Shown here in pieces: positions 1 through 10,515 of a stretch of 64,000 nucleotides of DNA. The notes below the pieces were generated by a model, which saw only the letters and a list, made by a program, of their open reading frames with translations, was not told the DNA's origin and did not search any database. The position numbers were made by a program, and so were the translations under genes. Each line of letters starts with the position of its first letter. Positions within the stretch are counted from its first letter, which is position 1. Origin of the DNA: Serratia fonticola (GTDB lineage: Bacteria > Pseudomonadota > Gammaproteobacteria > Enterobacterales > Enterobacteriaceae); assembly GCF_006715025.1 (NCBI RefSeq), contig NZ_VFMK01000001.1, forward strand, positions 1 to 64,000, given 5' to 3'.

Positions 1-282
1 TGATTCAGGTTCTGGGCTCCTCCCCGTTCGCTCGCCGCTACTGGGGGAATCTCGGTTGATTTCTTTTCCTCGGGGTACTTAGATGTTTCAGTTCCCCCGG
101 TTCGCCTCATGCCACTATGTATTCATGACATGATAGTGTGTCGAAACACACTGGGTTTCCCCATTCGGGTATCGCCGGTTATAACGGTTCATATCACCTT
201 ACCGACGCTTTTCGCAGATTAGCACGCCCTTCATCGCCTCTGACTGCCTAGGCATCCACCGTGTACGCTTAGTCACTTAACC
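1..282 (-). rRNA. rrl: 23S ribosomal RNA, 5' end only (partial)
   Basis: The reverse strand from 282 downward reads as the start of enterobacterial 23S rRNA: it opens with GGTTAAGTGACTAAGCG and continues through the conserved GTGGATGCCTAGGCAGTCAG block. Only the first 282 or so bases lie in the window; the gene continues off the left edge. It is the second large RNA of an operon transcribed leftward, after the 16S gene and tRNA-Glu. Position 282 as the mature 5' end is placed by comparison with E. coli from memory, so it may be off by a base or two. Confidence 0.97.
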
Positions 283-551
283 TCACAACCCGAAGGTGTC
301 TTTCTTCTGCCAAATTCTTGGCATCGAAAACCTGTCGAGTTTGCTTATTTGAGAGACTCTCTGACAGGTTAATCCTTACCCCAGTACTTCTACGGCGGGA
401 TAAGTTTCAGCTGCCAGGTTTCAATTTTCAGCTTGTTCCAGATTGTTAAAGAGCAAATATCTCAAACATGACTCACGAGTCAGTTTTGAGATATTGAGTG
501 TATCGTCAGATACTGAAGACCGCCGCTTTCACCGGGAAGGTCGGAAGCAGT

Positions 552-627
552 TGGCGTCCCCTAGGGGATTCGAACCCCTGTTACCGCCGTGAAAGGGCGG
601 TGTCCTAGGCCTCTAGACGAAGGGGAC
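552..627 (-). tRNA. gltT: tRNA-Glu (anticodon UUC) in the 16S-23S spacer
   Basis: The reverse strand gives a 76-base cloverleaf starting GTCCCCTTCGTCTAGAGG and ending in an encoded CCA. The anticodon loop reads CCTTTCACG with anticodon TTC, and the T-loop GGTTCGAATCC is intact, with a good acceptor pairing GTCCCCT/AGGGGAC. It is the only tRNA in the spacer, so this is a Glu-type rather than an Ile-Ala-type rRNA operon. In E. coli the operon beside hemG (rrnA) has Ile-Ala, so the spacer type at this position differs. The gene symbol is by analogy only. Confidence 0.97.
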
Positions 628-713
628 ACGACACCGTACTTTTATGACGCTTTTGCTCGTTACTTTTCATCAGACAATCTGTGTGGACACTACACTCAAT
701 CAATATCTTTAGG

Positions 714-2252
<1,539 letters not shown>

Positions 2253-2401
2253 AAAAGCTTGATTTGCTTCAACGCGTGAAGCGATGCTCGAAAATCAACT
2301 GCATGAATTTTACTTCAGTTAGTCACTCTTCAAGACTTGATATTTTTTTGCTGCAAAAGCAGCTGGATATCGTCTTGTGAGTGCCCACACAGATTGTCTG
2401 A

Positions 2402-2418
2402 TAAATTGTTAAAGAGCG
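2402..2418 (-). promoter_or_regulatory. rrn boxA antitermination site in the 16S leader
   Basis: On the minus strand this reads CGCTCTTTAACAATTTA, matching the rRNA boxA element (GCTCTTTAACA) bound by the NusB/NusE antitermination complex. It lies about 40 bases downstream of P2 and about 150 bases before the 16S 5' end, its usual place in the leader. A second boxA-like copy is visible in the spacer before 23S (GCTCTTTAACAATCTGG on the minus strand, near 440-456). Confidence 0.85.
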
Positions 2419-2456
2419 TTGGTTACCGGCATGTTTCTCGGTAACGCGGGAGGCAG

Positions 2457-2484
2457 ATAATACGCTTTCCCCCTGAAGAGTCAA
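2457..2484 (-). promoter_or_regulatory. rRNA operon promoter P2
   Basis: On the minus strand a -35 TTGACT (2479-2484) is followed after 16 bases by a -10 TATTAT (2457-2462). The pattern and the surrounding sequence match the E. coli rrn P2 promoter, which gives constitutive basal rRNA transcription. It sits about 120 bases downstream of P1. Confidence 0.88.
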
Positions 2485-2577
2485 CCTTTTTTTCGGTGTT
2501 TTCACCGGGTTGAATCTTCCTGGCTGGGCGACAATCTTTGCTATAAAGGAGTCGTTGTTCCCGGTCAGTGGAGGCGC

Positions 2578-2605
2578 ATTATAGGGAGTTCTGAGAACGC
2601 CGCAA
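2578..2605 (-). promoter_or_regulatory. rRNA operon promoter P1
   Basis: On the minus strand a -35-like TTGCGG (2600-2605) and a perfect -10 TATAAT (2578-2583) are separated by 16 bases, followed by the GC-rich discriminator GCGCC typical of stringently controlled rRNA P1 promoters. An A/T-rich tract (about 2615-2632) just upstream is a plausible UP element. The hemG stop codon is only about 70 bases upstream, so the Fis-binding region probably overlaps the end of hemG. The rest of 2253-2674 is rRNA leader with no gene. Confidence 0.88.
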
Positions 2606-2674
2606 CCCCTAAATTCAAAAAACTTTTCAAGCGCGGCTTTTTTCGGCAAAACGCTGCGCAAGGCAGCGTTTTTA

Positions 2675-3208
2675 TCACTTTTCGTACTGGATGCGACTGA
2701 ATTCCTGGCTAAACCGGTCCACCTGCTGCCAATCTGTGTATTCCACTTCTTTACTGGTATCGGTCTCCCCGCCCGTCATCTTCATAATAAAACGGATCAT
2801 AACGCGGTCTAACCAACGATAACGTGGATAACGCAATGCCCCCGCGAACACCGCACACTGCTTTGGCTGCCATGGCGATGAAAGCAAGAACTTGCGGGTA
2901 TAAGCATTAGTCTGTGGCGAACGCTTCTCCGGTTTTCTTGCCGTCAGGTTAACAGCGAAGAAAGCACTGGGCATGTTGTTCAGCTGTACCGCATGCTTCT
3001 TAACAAAACGCCGTAAAGCCGGTTGAAAGTGTCCATAACGCACCGAAGCACCGATGAGTATTTGCTGGTACTGATCCAGCTCAATATCCTCTGCCTGCTG
3101 CAGATCGATGACGTCACAGCTCAGGGTGTCCGGCATTTTATTAGCTATATAAGAAGCAATAGATCGAGTTTGTCCGTCACGACTCGAATAGAGAATCAGT
3201 GCCTTCAT
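2675..3208 (-). CDS. hemG: Menaquinone-dependent protoporphyrinogen IX dehydrogenase
   Basis: A 177-residue flavodoxin-fold protein close to E. coli HemG (about 181 residues). It oxidises protoporphyrinogen IX to protoporphyrin IX, the penultimate step of haem synthesis, passing electrons to membrane quinones. The FMN phosphate-binding loop SSRDGQTRS is at residues 8-16. A flavodoxin segment ILIGASVRYGHF and the HemG-type insertion before ARKPEKR follow. It is the last gene of a leftward trkH-hemG pair (21 bases after trkH) and ends just before the rRNA P1 promoter, the same trkH-hemG-rrn order as in E. coli. The ATG at 3208 has AAAGGAGT upstream. Confidence 0.95.
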   Translation of the reverse strand: MKALILYSSRDGQTRSIASYIANKMPDTLSCDVIDLQQAEDIELDQYQQILIGASVRYGHFQPALRRFVKKHAVQLNNMPSAFFAVNLTARKPEKRSPQTNAYTRKFLLSSPWQPKQCAVFAGALRYPRYRWLDRVMIRFIMKMTGGETDTSKEVEYTDWQQVDRFSQEFSRIQYEK

Positions 3209-3229
3209 GGCGTTACTCCTTTTATAGTG

Positions 3230-4681
3230 TCACTCACGCCAGAACGTCGGCGTGAAGAGAACCAACAGCGTAAAGACTTCCAGGCGCCCAAACAGCATGG
3301 TCAAGACCAGTATCCACTTGGCCGGTGGCGGCATGGTCGTAAAGTTATCTGCCACCACGCCAAGCCCTGGCCCCAGATTGTTAAGCGTAGCCGTGACTGC
3401 GGCAAAAGCCGAAAAGTCATCCACGCCGGTGGCGATAATGGCCAGCATGCTGACAATAAACACCAACGCGTAAGCAGAGAAGAATCCCCATACCGCTTCG
3501 AGAATACGTTCCGGCAATGCGCGGTTACCCAACTTGATGGTGTAAACCGCATTCGGGTGCACCAGCCGCTTCAGCTCACGCGAGCCTTGCAAATACAGCA
3601 ACAGAATGCGGATCACCTTCAAACCACCACCGGTTGACCCCGCACAACCACCGATAAAGGCGGAGCAGAGCAATAGCATCGGTAAGAACAGCGGCCATTT
3701 GGCAATGCTGTCGGTAGTGAAACCGGCGGTGGTCGCCATTGACACCACCTGGAAGAAAGCCTGATTAATGGTTTCCATGCCGCTTTTATACACGCCGTGC
3801 CACCACAATATGATGGTACATACCAACACCAGGGTAAACTGCACCGCAATAAACATGCGGAATTCCGGGTCTCGCCAATACACTTTCAAACTGCGGCCAC
3901 TCAGCAACGCAAAGTGCAGGCCGTAGTTACAGCCAGAGATCAGCAGAAAAATGGCAATAATGGTATTAATCGTCGGGCTGGCGAAGTAGCCAATACTGGC
4001 GTCATGAGTGGAAAAACCACCGATGGCGATAGTCGAAAAGCTGTGGCCAATGGCGTCGAACACCGACATCCCAGCCCCCCACAACGCTAACGCACAAGCA
4101 ACCGTCAGTAACACATAGATCAGCCACAGGGTTTTGGCCGTTTCGGCAATGCGTGGCCGCATTTTGTTGTCTTTCAGTGGCCCAGGCATTTCTGCGCGGT
4201 ACAACTGCATCCCCCCAACGCCGAGGATAGGCAATATGGCAACCGCCAACACAATGATCCCCATGCCCCCCATCCACTGCAGCATCTGCCGGTAGAACAA
4301 AATGGCTTTTGGTAAGGAATCCAACCCCACTAACGTGGTAGCCCCAGTGGTGGTTAAACCAGAGAAAGATTCAAAGAAAGCGTCTGTAAGAGAGAGGTTA
4401 GGCCGCTCAGAAAACAGGAAAGGCAATGCACCAACGCTCCCCAGTACGGTCCAGAACAGCACCACGATGAGGAAGCCTTCGCGTGGTTTTAATTCATGCT
4501 TCTGCTTACGGTTTGGCCACCACAACATCAAGCCAATGGTGACAGCCACAAAGAAGGTCTGGCTGAATGCCCGCCCCGCGCCGTCGCGGTATATCAATGC
4601 CACCAGGCCAGGAATAAACATCGTCCCGGAGAACAGGATGACAAGTAGACCCACGATACGAGTTATGGCGCGAAAATGCAT
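3230..4681 (-). CDS. trkH: Trk system potassium uptake protein TrkH
   Basis: A 483-residue inner-membrane protein, the same length as E. coli TrkH. It is the ion-conducting subunit of the constitutive K+ uptake system, working with the NAD-binding protein TrkA. The four selectivity-filter loops expected in this family are visible: TTTGATT near residue 110, AIGGFSTHD near 220, ATTAGFTTD near 317 and NNLGPGLG near 435. Hydrophobic spans fill the rest. It is followed at 21 bases by hemG and preceded by yigZ on the same strand. No regulatory site was recognised. Confidence 0.96.
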   Translation of the reverse strand: MHFRAITRIVGLLVILFSGTMFIPGLVALIYRDGAGRAFSQTFFVAVTIGLMLWWPNRKQKHELKPREGFLIVVLFWTVLGSVGALPFLFSERPNLSLTDAFFESFSGLTTTGATTLVGLDSLPKAILFYRQMLQWMGGMGIIVLAVAILPILGVGGMQLYRAEMPGPLKDNKMRPRIAETAKTLWLIYVLLTVACALALWGAGMSVFDAIGHSFSTIAIGGFSTHDASIGYFASPTINTIIAIFLLISGCNYGLHFALLSGRSLKVYWRDPEFRMFIAVQFTLVLVCTIILWWHGVYKSGMETINQAFFQVVSMATTAGFTTDSIAKWPLFLPMLLLCSAFIGGCAGSTGGGLKVIRILLLYLQGSRELKRLVHPNAVYTIKLGNRALPERILEAVWGFFSAYALVFIVSMLAIIATGVDDFSAFAAVTATLNNLGPGLGVVADNFTTMPPPAKWILVLTMLFGRLEVFTLLVLFTPTFWRE

Positions 4682-4716
4682 TTCAGCACGATCCTTAGCA
4701 ATTCAATTGGTGGGAA

Positions 4717-5331
4717 TTATTGCGATATAGGGATTAATTGCAAATTTCCGCGACTGAGATCACGTAATTTATTCCCAAATGCCTCAATGCCCGTAGCAGG
4801 TAACGCCAGGTGCAACATGACGTCAGCACCGTATTCCCCATGCACCATTCGCCCTTCACTTTGCTGCAGTAGATTTTCTACCATGGCCAGCTGTGCATAA
4901 TCGCACCGCAAAGTATATTCGACCTGCGGCACCTTGTAGCGAACAACCAATTGTTTCAATGCCTGTTGCACGCCACTGCCGTAAGCTCTCACCAAGCCAC
5001 CGGTACCCAGCTTGATGCCGCCATAGTAACGGACGACTACGGCCGTGATCTCCCCAATGCCACTCCCCATCAATTGAGCAAGAATAGGTTTACCTGCCGT
5101 GCCTGACGGTTCGCCATCATCAGAGAACCCCAGTTGCTGTGAGTCATCCGGCGCGCCAGCGACAAAAGCCCAGCAATGATGCCGGGCCGTTGGGTGTTCT
5201 TCACGAACCTGCTGGATAAAAACTTTCGCCGCATCCACCCCGCAGGTGGGTGCCAACAGGGTGATAAAACGGCTCTTTTTTATCTCTTCACTGACGCTGA
5301 TGGCCGCGCCGGGAACCGGGTAAGGCTGCAT
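4717..5331 (-). CDS. yigZ: IMPACT/YigZ family protein
   Basis: A 204-residue protein of the YigZ/IMPACT (UPF0029) family, the length of E. coli YigZ. The conserved core EIKKSRFITLLAPT, HHCWAFVAG, GFSDDGEPSGTAGKP and VVVRYYGGIKLGTGGL is intact. The N-terminal domain adopts a ribosomal S5-like fold; the C-terminal part resembles an EF-G domain. The cellular role is not firmly known. The ATG at 5331 overlaps the pepQ stop codon by one base (TGATG), which implies translational coupling. A TTG one codon upstream is possible but less likely. Confidence 0.93.
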   Translation of the reverse strand: MQPYPVPGAAISVSEEIKKSRFITLLAPTCGVDAAKVFIQQVREEHPTARHHCWAFVAGAPDDSQQLGFSDDGEPSGTAGKPILAQLMGSGIGEITAVVVRYYGGIKLGTGGLVRAYGSGVQQALKQLVVRYKVPQVEYTLRCDYAQLAMVENLLQQSEGRMVHGEYGADVMLHLALPATGIEAFGNKLRDLSRGNLQLIPISQ

Positions 5332-6662
5332 CAAGCCAGATTCAGATCACGGGTCATATTTTCAATACGTTTCTCATGAATCACGATATTGTCTTCAATG
5401 CGGATCCCACCATAAGGTTTTAACGCATCAATACGATCCCAGGCAAAATGTTGACTGAATTCTCCACTACGCCACGGTGCCAGCAGGGATTCAATGAAAT
5501 ACAGGCCCGGTTCGATGGTCAGCACCATGCCAGGTTGCAATACACGTGTACAGCGCAGGAAGGGGTATTTAGCCGGTGCGGCCAGATGAGTTCCGTTTTC
5601 GTCCTGCATAAAGCCCGCAGCGTCATGCACCTGCAACCCCAGCGGGTGGCCTAAACCATGTGGCAGGAATGGGCAGGTAAGCCCCTGCTCCACCATAGCC
5701 TCTTCGCTGATCCCACTGACCAGCTTATGGTTTTTCAACAATTTGGCGATACGCTGATGCATCTGCACATGATAGTCGGTGTAACGCACCCCGGCCTTCA
5801 TCGTGTCAATTAATGCCAGCTGTTCATTGTTCAGATCTTTCACCAGGTGGGCGAAAGCATTGTTACTCTGACCAGCATAAGTACGCGTCAGGTCGGCTGC
5901 ATAGCCGTTATATTCCGCACCCGCATCGATCAGGAAGCTCCGGGCTTCGGCGGGAGGCTGATGATCCAGTTTGGTGTAATGCAACACCGCCGCGTGTTCA
6001 TTCAATGCCACGATATTGTCATAGGGCACATCCGTATCACGATGCCCGGTCGCGGTCAGGTAAGCCTGATTGATGTCAAACTCGCTCATACCGGACTGGA
6101 AGGCCTCATGAGCAGCACGGTGCCCCATCACGGCCGTTTTCTGCGCTTCACGCATGCAGGCCAGCTCATAGCCGGTTTTGATTGAACGATGAAAGTCGAA
6201 GTAATTCAGTACCGCCTGCGGGTTGATGTTCTCTGCGGCAATGCCAAGGGCAAGCGCGCGCTGTTGTGCATAACCAATATAGCCCACGCGCTCACGCTGC
6301 GGTGGCAACTGGCTGGCAATATCATCCGCACTGGCCAACGGCAGCAGTTCAACAGACTTGGTCCAGAAACTGTCCGGCAGTGGCTCAACGCTATGCCAGT
6401 AATCCACCGGGGAATAGAACCACAGCTTCGGTTTGTTAACGCCATCCACCCACAGCCAGCAGTTTGGCACCGACGTTACCGGGACCCATGCCTTAAAGTG
6501 CGCGTTCACCTTAAACGGATAGTTATGGTCATCCAGAAATACCCGTTGCAGTTCTCCGGAATGGATCAGCAACGCATCCAGTTTATTGCGCTCTAATACT
6601 TCACGAGCTCGTTTTTGCAGCGTTACCAAGTGGTCGTTATACAAAGAAGCCAGCGTTTCCAT
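5331..6662 (-). CDS. pepQ: Xaa-Pro dipeptidase (prolidase)
   Basis: A 443-residue M24 metallopeptidase equal in length to E. coli PepQ. It cleaves dipeptides with C-terminal proline in the cytoplasm. The dinuclear metal ligands lie in the motifs DAGAEYNGYAADLTRT (two Asp), LPHGLGHPLGLQVHD (His), LTIEPGLYF (Glu) and GGIRIEDN (Glu). It is divergent from fadBA with about 320 bases between, as in E. coli, and is translationally coupled to yigZ. I chose the ATG at 6662; a GTG sits one codon upstream. Confidence 0.96.
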   Translation of the reverse strand: METLASLYNDHLVTLQKRAREVLERNKLDALLIHSGELQRVFLDDHNYPFKVNAHFKAWVPVTSVPNCWLWVDGVNKPKLWFYSPVDYWHSVEPLPDSFWTKSVELLPLASADDIASQLPPQRERVGYIGYAQQRALALGIAAENINPQAVLNYFDFHRSIKTGYELACMREAQKTAVMGHRAAHEAFQSGMSEFDINQAYLTATGHRDTDVPYDNIVALNEHAAVLHYTKLDHQPPAEARSFLIDAGAEYNGYAADLTRTYAGQSNNAFAHLVKDLNNEQLALIDTMKAGVRYTDYHVQMHQRIAKLLKNHKLVSGISEEAMVEQGLTCPFLPHGLGHPLGLQVHDAAGFMQDENGTHLAAPAKYPFLRCTRVLQPGMVLTIEPGLYFIESLLAPWRSGEFSQHFAWDRIDALKPYGGIRIEDNIVIHEKRIENMTRDLNLA

Positions 6663-6939
6663 CACAGTACCCTTATGCCCTCAGAACGGAAGGTGCCATC
6701 TTAACACACTGATTCCGTGCTCCAACCCCATCTCATCGTACATAGGTTATACGGTGTAAACGGCAGGTAACCTCATGACATCGCCGCCATTACATGACCA
6801 TAACCGCCATTTTTCTCGATATGCAGATAAAAAATAAATTGTTTTACTTCAATTTGTTAACCATCGGCCTTGTGATCGAGTTTGCAAATACGCAATCTAT
6901 AATTTGCAATTTATTAACATAAAAACCACACTCCTCATC

Positions 6940-6956
6940 ATCTGGTCATACCAGAT
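6940..6956. promoter_or_regulatory. FadR operator of the fadBA operon
   Basis: ATCTGGTCATACCAGAT is a near-perfect 17-base palindrome with the FadR core TGGTC...ACCA, 26 bases before the fadB start codon. FadR represses fadBA unless long-chain acyl-CoA is present, so the site fits the gene it precedes. The rest of the 6663-6939 pepQ-fadB intergenic region is A/T-rich and presumably holds both promoters; I saw no other feature there. Confidence 0.85.
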
Positions 6957-6982
6957 CATACGCGCTGATTCAGGAGATAGAC

Positions 6983-9175
6983 ATGCTCTACCAAGGCGAA
7001 ACATTACAAGTACGCTGGCTCGACAACGGCATCGCCGAGCTGGTGTTCAACGCCCCAGGCTCGATCAACAAGCTGGATACCAATACCGTTGCCAGCCTGG
7101 GTGCCGCAATTGACGTGCTGGAAAAACAAACCGAGCTGAAAGGGCTGCTGCTGCGTTCTTCCAAAGCCGCATTCATTGTAGGGGCCGATATCACCGAGTT
7201 CCTCTCGTTGTTTGCCGCACCAGCAGAAAAACTGCACGAATGGCTGGTCTTTGCCAACAGCATCTTTAATCGCCTGGAAGATTTGCCAGTACCAACCATT
7301 GCTGCCATTAATGGTTATGCATTGGGCGGGGGCTGCGAATGCATCCTGGCGACCGACTTCCGTATTGCATCCCCAGATGCCCGTATCGGCCTGCCGGAAA
7401 CCAGGCTGGGTATCATGCCTGGCTTTGGGGGCTCCGTACGTTTACCTCGCTTGCTGGGTAACGACAGCGCGCTGGAAATCATTGCCGCCGGCAAAGATAT
7501 CGGCGCCAAAGATGCGCTGAAGGTCGGGTTGGTTGATGCGGTAGTCGCGCCAGAAAAACTGGTGGAAGCCGCACTGAAGATCCTGCAACAAGCGATCGAT
7601 GGCCAACTTGACTGGCGAGCCTACCGTCAACCGAAGCTGGAACCGTTGAAGCTGAGCCCAATCGAAGCTGCAATGAGTTTCACTATGGCTAAAGGCATGG
7701 TGCAACAAACGGCAGGCAAACACTATCCCGCTCCAATGACCGCCGTAAAAACTATCGAAGCGGCAGCCAAACTGGGCCGCGAAGACGCCTTGAAGTTGGA
7801 AACCGCCAGCTTCGTACCGTTGGCCCACTCTAATGAAGCGCGTGCTCTGGTCGGTATTTTCCTCAACGATCAGTTCGTGAAAGGCCAAGCGAAAAAGCTG
7901 GCGAAAAACGTTGAAGCACCTAAGCAAGCCGCCGTACTGGGGGCCGGGATCATGGGGGGCGGTATCGCTTACCAATCTGCGCTCAAAGGCGTACCGGTGA
8001 TCATGAAAGACATCAGTGAAAAATCGCTGACACTTGGTATGACTGAAGCCGCCAAACTGCTGAATAAGCAACTGGAGCGCGGCAAGCTGGATGGCCTGAA
8101 GATGGCACAAGTGCTGTCAACCATCCAACCCACCCTGGATTACGCTGGTATTGAACGAGCCCAACTGATTGTTGAGGCCGTGGTTGAAAATCCGAAGGTA
8201 AAAGCGGCCGTGTTGTCTGAGGTGGAAGGTCTAATCGGCGAAGATAGCGTATTAGCCTCTAACACCTCAACTATCCCGATTAATCACTTGGCGAAATCCT
8301 TGAAGCGCCCGCAAAACTTCTGCGGTATGCACTTCTTCAACCCAGTGCATCGCATGCCGCTGGTTGAAATTATTCGCGGTGAACATACCAGTGACAGCAC
8401 CATTGCCGCCGTGGTTGCCTATGCCACTCGTATGGGTAAAACACCGATTGTGGTCAATGACTGCCCAGGATTCTTCGTTAACCGTGTGTTGTTCCCATAT
8501 TTCGCTGGTTTCAGTCTGTTGCTGCGCGACGGTGCAGATTTCCGCCAGATCGACAAAGTAATGGAAAAACAATTCGGCTGGCCGATGGGCCCAGCTTATC
8601 TGCTGGACGTGGTGGGTATCGATACCGCGCACCACGCCCAGGCGGTGATGGCCAATGGCTTCCCTGAGCGCATGAGCAAAACGTATCGCGATGCTATCGA
8701 TGTCATGTTCGATAACCAGCGCTTTGGCCAGAAAAACCAGTTGGGCTTCTACCGCTATAGCCAAGACAGCAAAGGCAAACCGCGTAAAGATAATGATGAA
8801 CAAACCGATGCCTTGCTGGCTGAAGTGAGCCAACCGGCACAAACCCTCAGCAGTGATGAGATCATCGCACGCATGATGATCCCGATGATCAACGAAGTAG
8901 TACGCTGCCTGGAAGAAGGCATCGTGGCTAGCCCGGCGGAAGCAGATATGGCTCTGGTTTATGGTATCGGCTTCCCTCCGTTCCACGGTGGCGCATTCCG
9001 CTATCTCGATACGCTGGGTACCGCCAATTACGTCGAAATGGCACAGCGTTATGCCCATCTTGGCGCACTGTACCAGGTGCCAGCAGGCCTGCGAGCCAAA
9101 GCAGAGCGTAATGAAAGCTACTACCCGGTGGCGACAGCGGCGCTGTCTGATATCGCCACGGGCCAACCGGCATGA
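6983..9175 (+). CDS. fadB: Fatty acid oxidation complex subunit alpha
   Basis: A 730-residue multifunctional enzyme (E. coli 729). The N-terminal crotonase domain performs enoyl-CoA hydration and isomerisation; its acid/base glutamates lie in LGGGCEC (near residue 119) and GLPETRLG (near 139). The dehydrogenase half begins with the NAD loop GAGIMGGGIAY near 319 and carries the catalytic histidine in HFFNPVHRMPLVE near 450. It forms the alpha2beta2 trifunctional complex with FadA, encoded 10 bases downstream. The ATG at 6983 follows CAGGAGA. Regulation by FadR is indicated by the upstream operator. Confidence 0.98.
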   Translation: MLYQGETLQVRWLDNGIAELVFNAPGSINKLDTNTVASLGAAIDVLEKQTELKGLLLRSSKAAFIVGADITEFLSLFAAPAEKLHEWLVFANSIFNRLEDLPVPTIAAINGYALGGGCECILATDFRIASPDARIGLPETRLGIMPGFGGSVRLPRLLGNDSALEIIAAGKDIGAKDALKVGLVDAVVAPEKLVEAALKILQQAIDGQLDWRAYRQPKLEPLKLSPIEAAMSFTMAKGMVQQTAGKHYPAPMTAVKTIEAAAKLGREDALKLETASFVPLAHSNEARALVGIFLNDQFVKGQAKKLAKNVEAPKQAAVLGAGIMGGGIAYQSALKGVPVIMKDISEKSLTLGMTEAAKLLNKQLERGKLDGLKMAQVLSTIQPTLDYAGIERAQLIVEAVVENPKVKAAVLSEVEGLIGEDSVLASNTSTIPINHLAKSLKRPQNFCGMHFFNPVHRMPLVEIIRGEHTSDSTIAAVVAYATRMGKTPIVVNDCPGFFVNRVLFPYFAGFSLLLRDGADFRQIDKVMEKQFGWPMGPAYLLDVVGIDTAHHAQAVMANGFPERMSKTYRDAIDVMFDNQRFGQKNQLGFYRYSQDSKGKPRKDNDEQTDALLAEVSQPAQTLSSDEIIARMMIPMINEVVRCLEEGIVASPAEADMALVYGIGFPPFHGGAFRYLDTLGTANYVEMAQRYAHLGALYQVPAGLRAKAERNESYYPVATAALSDIATGQPA

Positions 9176-9185
9176 GGTCATAAAG

Positions 9186-10349
9186 ATGGAAAACGTAGTT
9201 ATTGTTGATGCCGTACGTACGCCAATGGGCCGTTCAAAAGGCGGGGCCTTCCGCCAGGTGCGTGCCGAAGATCTTTCTGCTCACCTGATGCGCGCCGTGC
9301 TAAGCCGTAACCCGGCGCTGAATGCTGCTGAAATCGATGATATTTATTGGGGTTGCGTGCAGCAAACGCTGGAGCAAGGCTTCAACATCGCCCGTAATGC
9401 GGCACTGCTGGCCGAAATCCCGCATAACGTTCCGGCAGTGACGGTGAACCGCCTATGTGGTTCATCCATGCAGGCTCTGCATGATGCCGCTCGCGCAATC
9501 ATGGTCGGTGATGCGCAGATCAGCCTGATTGGCGGCGTGGAACATATGGGCCATGTGCCAATGAACCACGGTGTCGACTTTCACCCAGGCCTGAGCCGCA
9601 CCGTAGCAAAAGCGGCGGGGATGATGGGATTGACCGCCGAAATGCTGGCTAAGATGCATCACATCAGCCGGGAAATGCAGGATGAATTTGCCGCTCGCTC
9701 TCACCAACGTGCCCATGCCGCCACGCTGGCGGGTTATTTCAAAAATGAAATTATCCCCACTAGTGGCCATGATGCCGACGGTGTACTCACCCGCTACGAT
9801 TACGATGAAGTGATCCGCCCGGAAACCACCGTTGCCAGCCTGGCCGCGCTGCGCCCAGCATTTGATCCGGTGAACGGTACCGTAACGGCTGGGAGTTCTT
9901 CAGCCCTGTCCGACGGCGCTTCCGCGATGTTGATCATGAGCGAATCTCGTGCCAAAGCACTGGGTCTGAAAGCCCGCGCCCGTATTCGTTCGATGGCGGT
10001 AGTAGGATGCGATCCTTCGATCATGGGCTATGGCCCGGTTCCTGCCAGTAAACTGGCGCTGAAACGTGCTGGCCTGAGCGTGCAGGATATCGACCTGTTC
10101 GAATTGAATGAAGCCTTTGCCGCCCAGTCACTGCCTTGCATTAAAGATCTGGGGCTGCTGGAAAGTATCGACGATAAGGTTAACCTGAACGGTGGCGCGA
10201 TTGCTCTGGGCCACCCATTAGGTTGTTCCGGTTCGCGTATCTCAACCACGCTGCTGAACAATATGGAACGCCGTGACGTGCAGTTCGGACTGGCGACCAT
10301 GTGTATCGGCCTGGGTCAGGGGATCGCCACGGTGTTTGAACGCGTATAG
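9186..10349 (+). CDS. fadA: 3-ketoacyl-CoA thiolase
   Basis: A 387-residue thiolase, identical in length to E. coli FadA, performing the thiolytic release of acetyl-CoA in aerobic beta-oxidation as the beta subunit of the FadBA complex. The nucleophilic cysteine lies in NRLCGSSMQALH (near residue 91), the catalytic histidine in GGAIALGHPLGCSG (near 343), and the second cysteine in MCIGLGQG (near 373). The start at 9186 is 10 bases after the fadB stop, so the two form one operon. A rho-independent terminator follows at 10405. Confidence 0.98.
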   Translation: MENVVIVDAVRTPMGRSKGGAFRQVRAEDLSAHLMRAVLSRNPALNAAEIDDIYWGCVQQTLEQGFNIARNAALLAEIPHNVPAVTVNRLCGSSMQALHDAARAIMVGDAQISLIGGVEHMGHVPMNHGVDFHPGLSRTVAKAAGMMGLTAEMLAKMHHISREMQDEFAARSHQRAHAATLAGYFKNEIIPTSGHDADGVLTRYDYDEVIRPETTVASLAALRPAFDPVNGTVTAGSSSALSDGASAMLIMSESRAKALGLKARARIRSMAVVGCDPSIMGYGPVPASKLALKRAGLSVQDIDLFELNEAFAAQSLPCIKDLGLLESIDDKVNLNGGAIALGHPLGCSGSRISTTLLNNMERRDVQFGLATMCIGLGQGIATVFERV

Positions 10350-10404
10350 CAGTATCTGATTGGATAACCTACAGGGCTATCCCCAAGGTTTAGTTGCCGT
10401 TCTT

Positions 10405-10429
10405 CCCGCCTGTCAGGGGCGGGTTTTTT
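10405..10429 (+). terminator. Rho-independent terminator after fadA
   Basis: CCCGCC (10405-10410) pairs with GGCGGG (10418-10423) around a 7-base loop and is followed by six T residues. It lies 55 bases after the fadA stop. Confidence 0.9.
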
Positions 10430-10451
10430 ATGCCTGAAATTCGGCCCCAAT

Positions 10452-10479
10452 AAAAACGGGGCGACACTTGGCCACCCCG
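10452..10479 (-). terminator. Rho-independent terminator after fre
   Basis: On the minus strand CGGGG (10475-10479) pairs with CCCCG (10457-10461), followed by a T run (A tract 10452-10456 on the plus strand). It lies about 37 bases beyond the fre stop and faces the fadA terminator, insulating the convergent genes. Confidence 0.75.
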
Positions 10480-10515
10480 CTTTCACTACCTGTATTCTTT
10501 ATCCTATGGATCCAA

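Noticed and set aside
8267..9181. 304-codon frame opposite fadB, and other long antisense frames opposite rmuC, ubiB, metE and ugpB
   Set aside because: Shadow frames produced by high GC codon use of real genes, with no recognisable domains or start signals.
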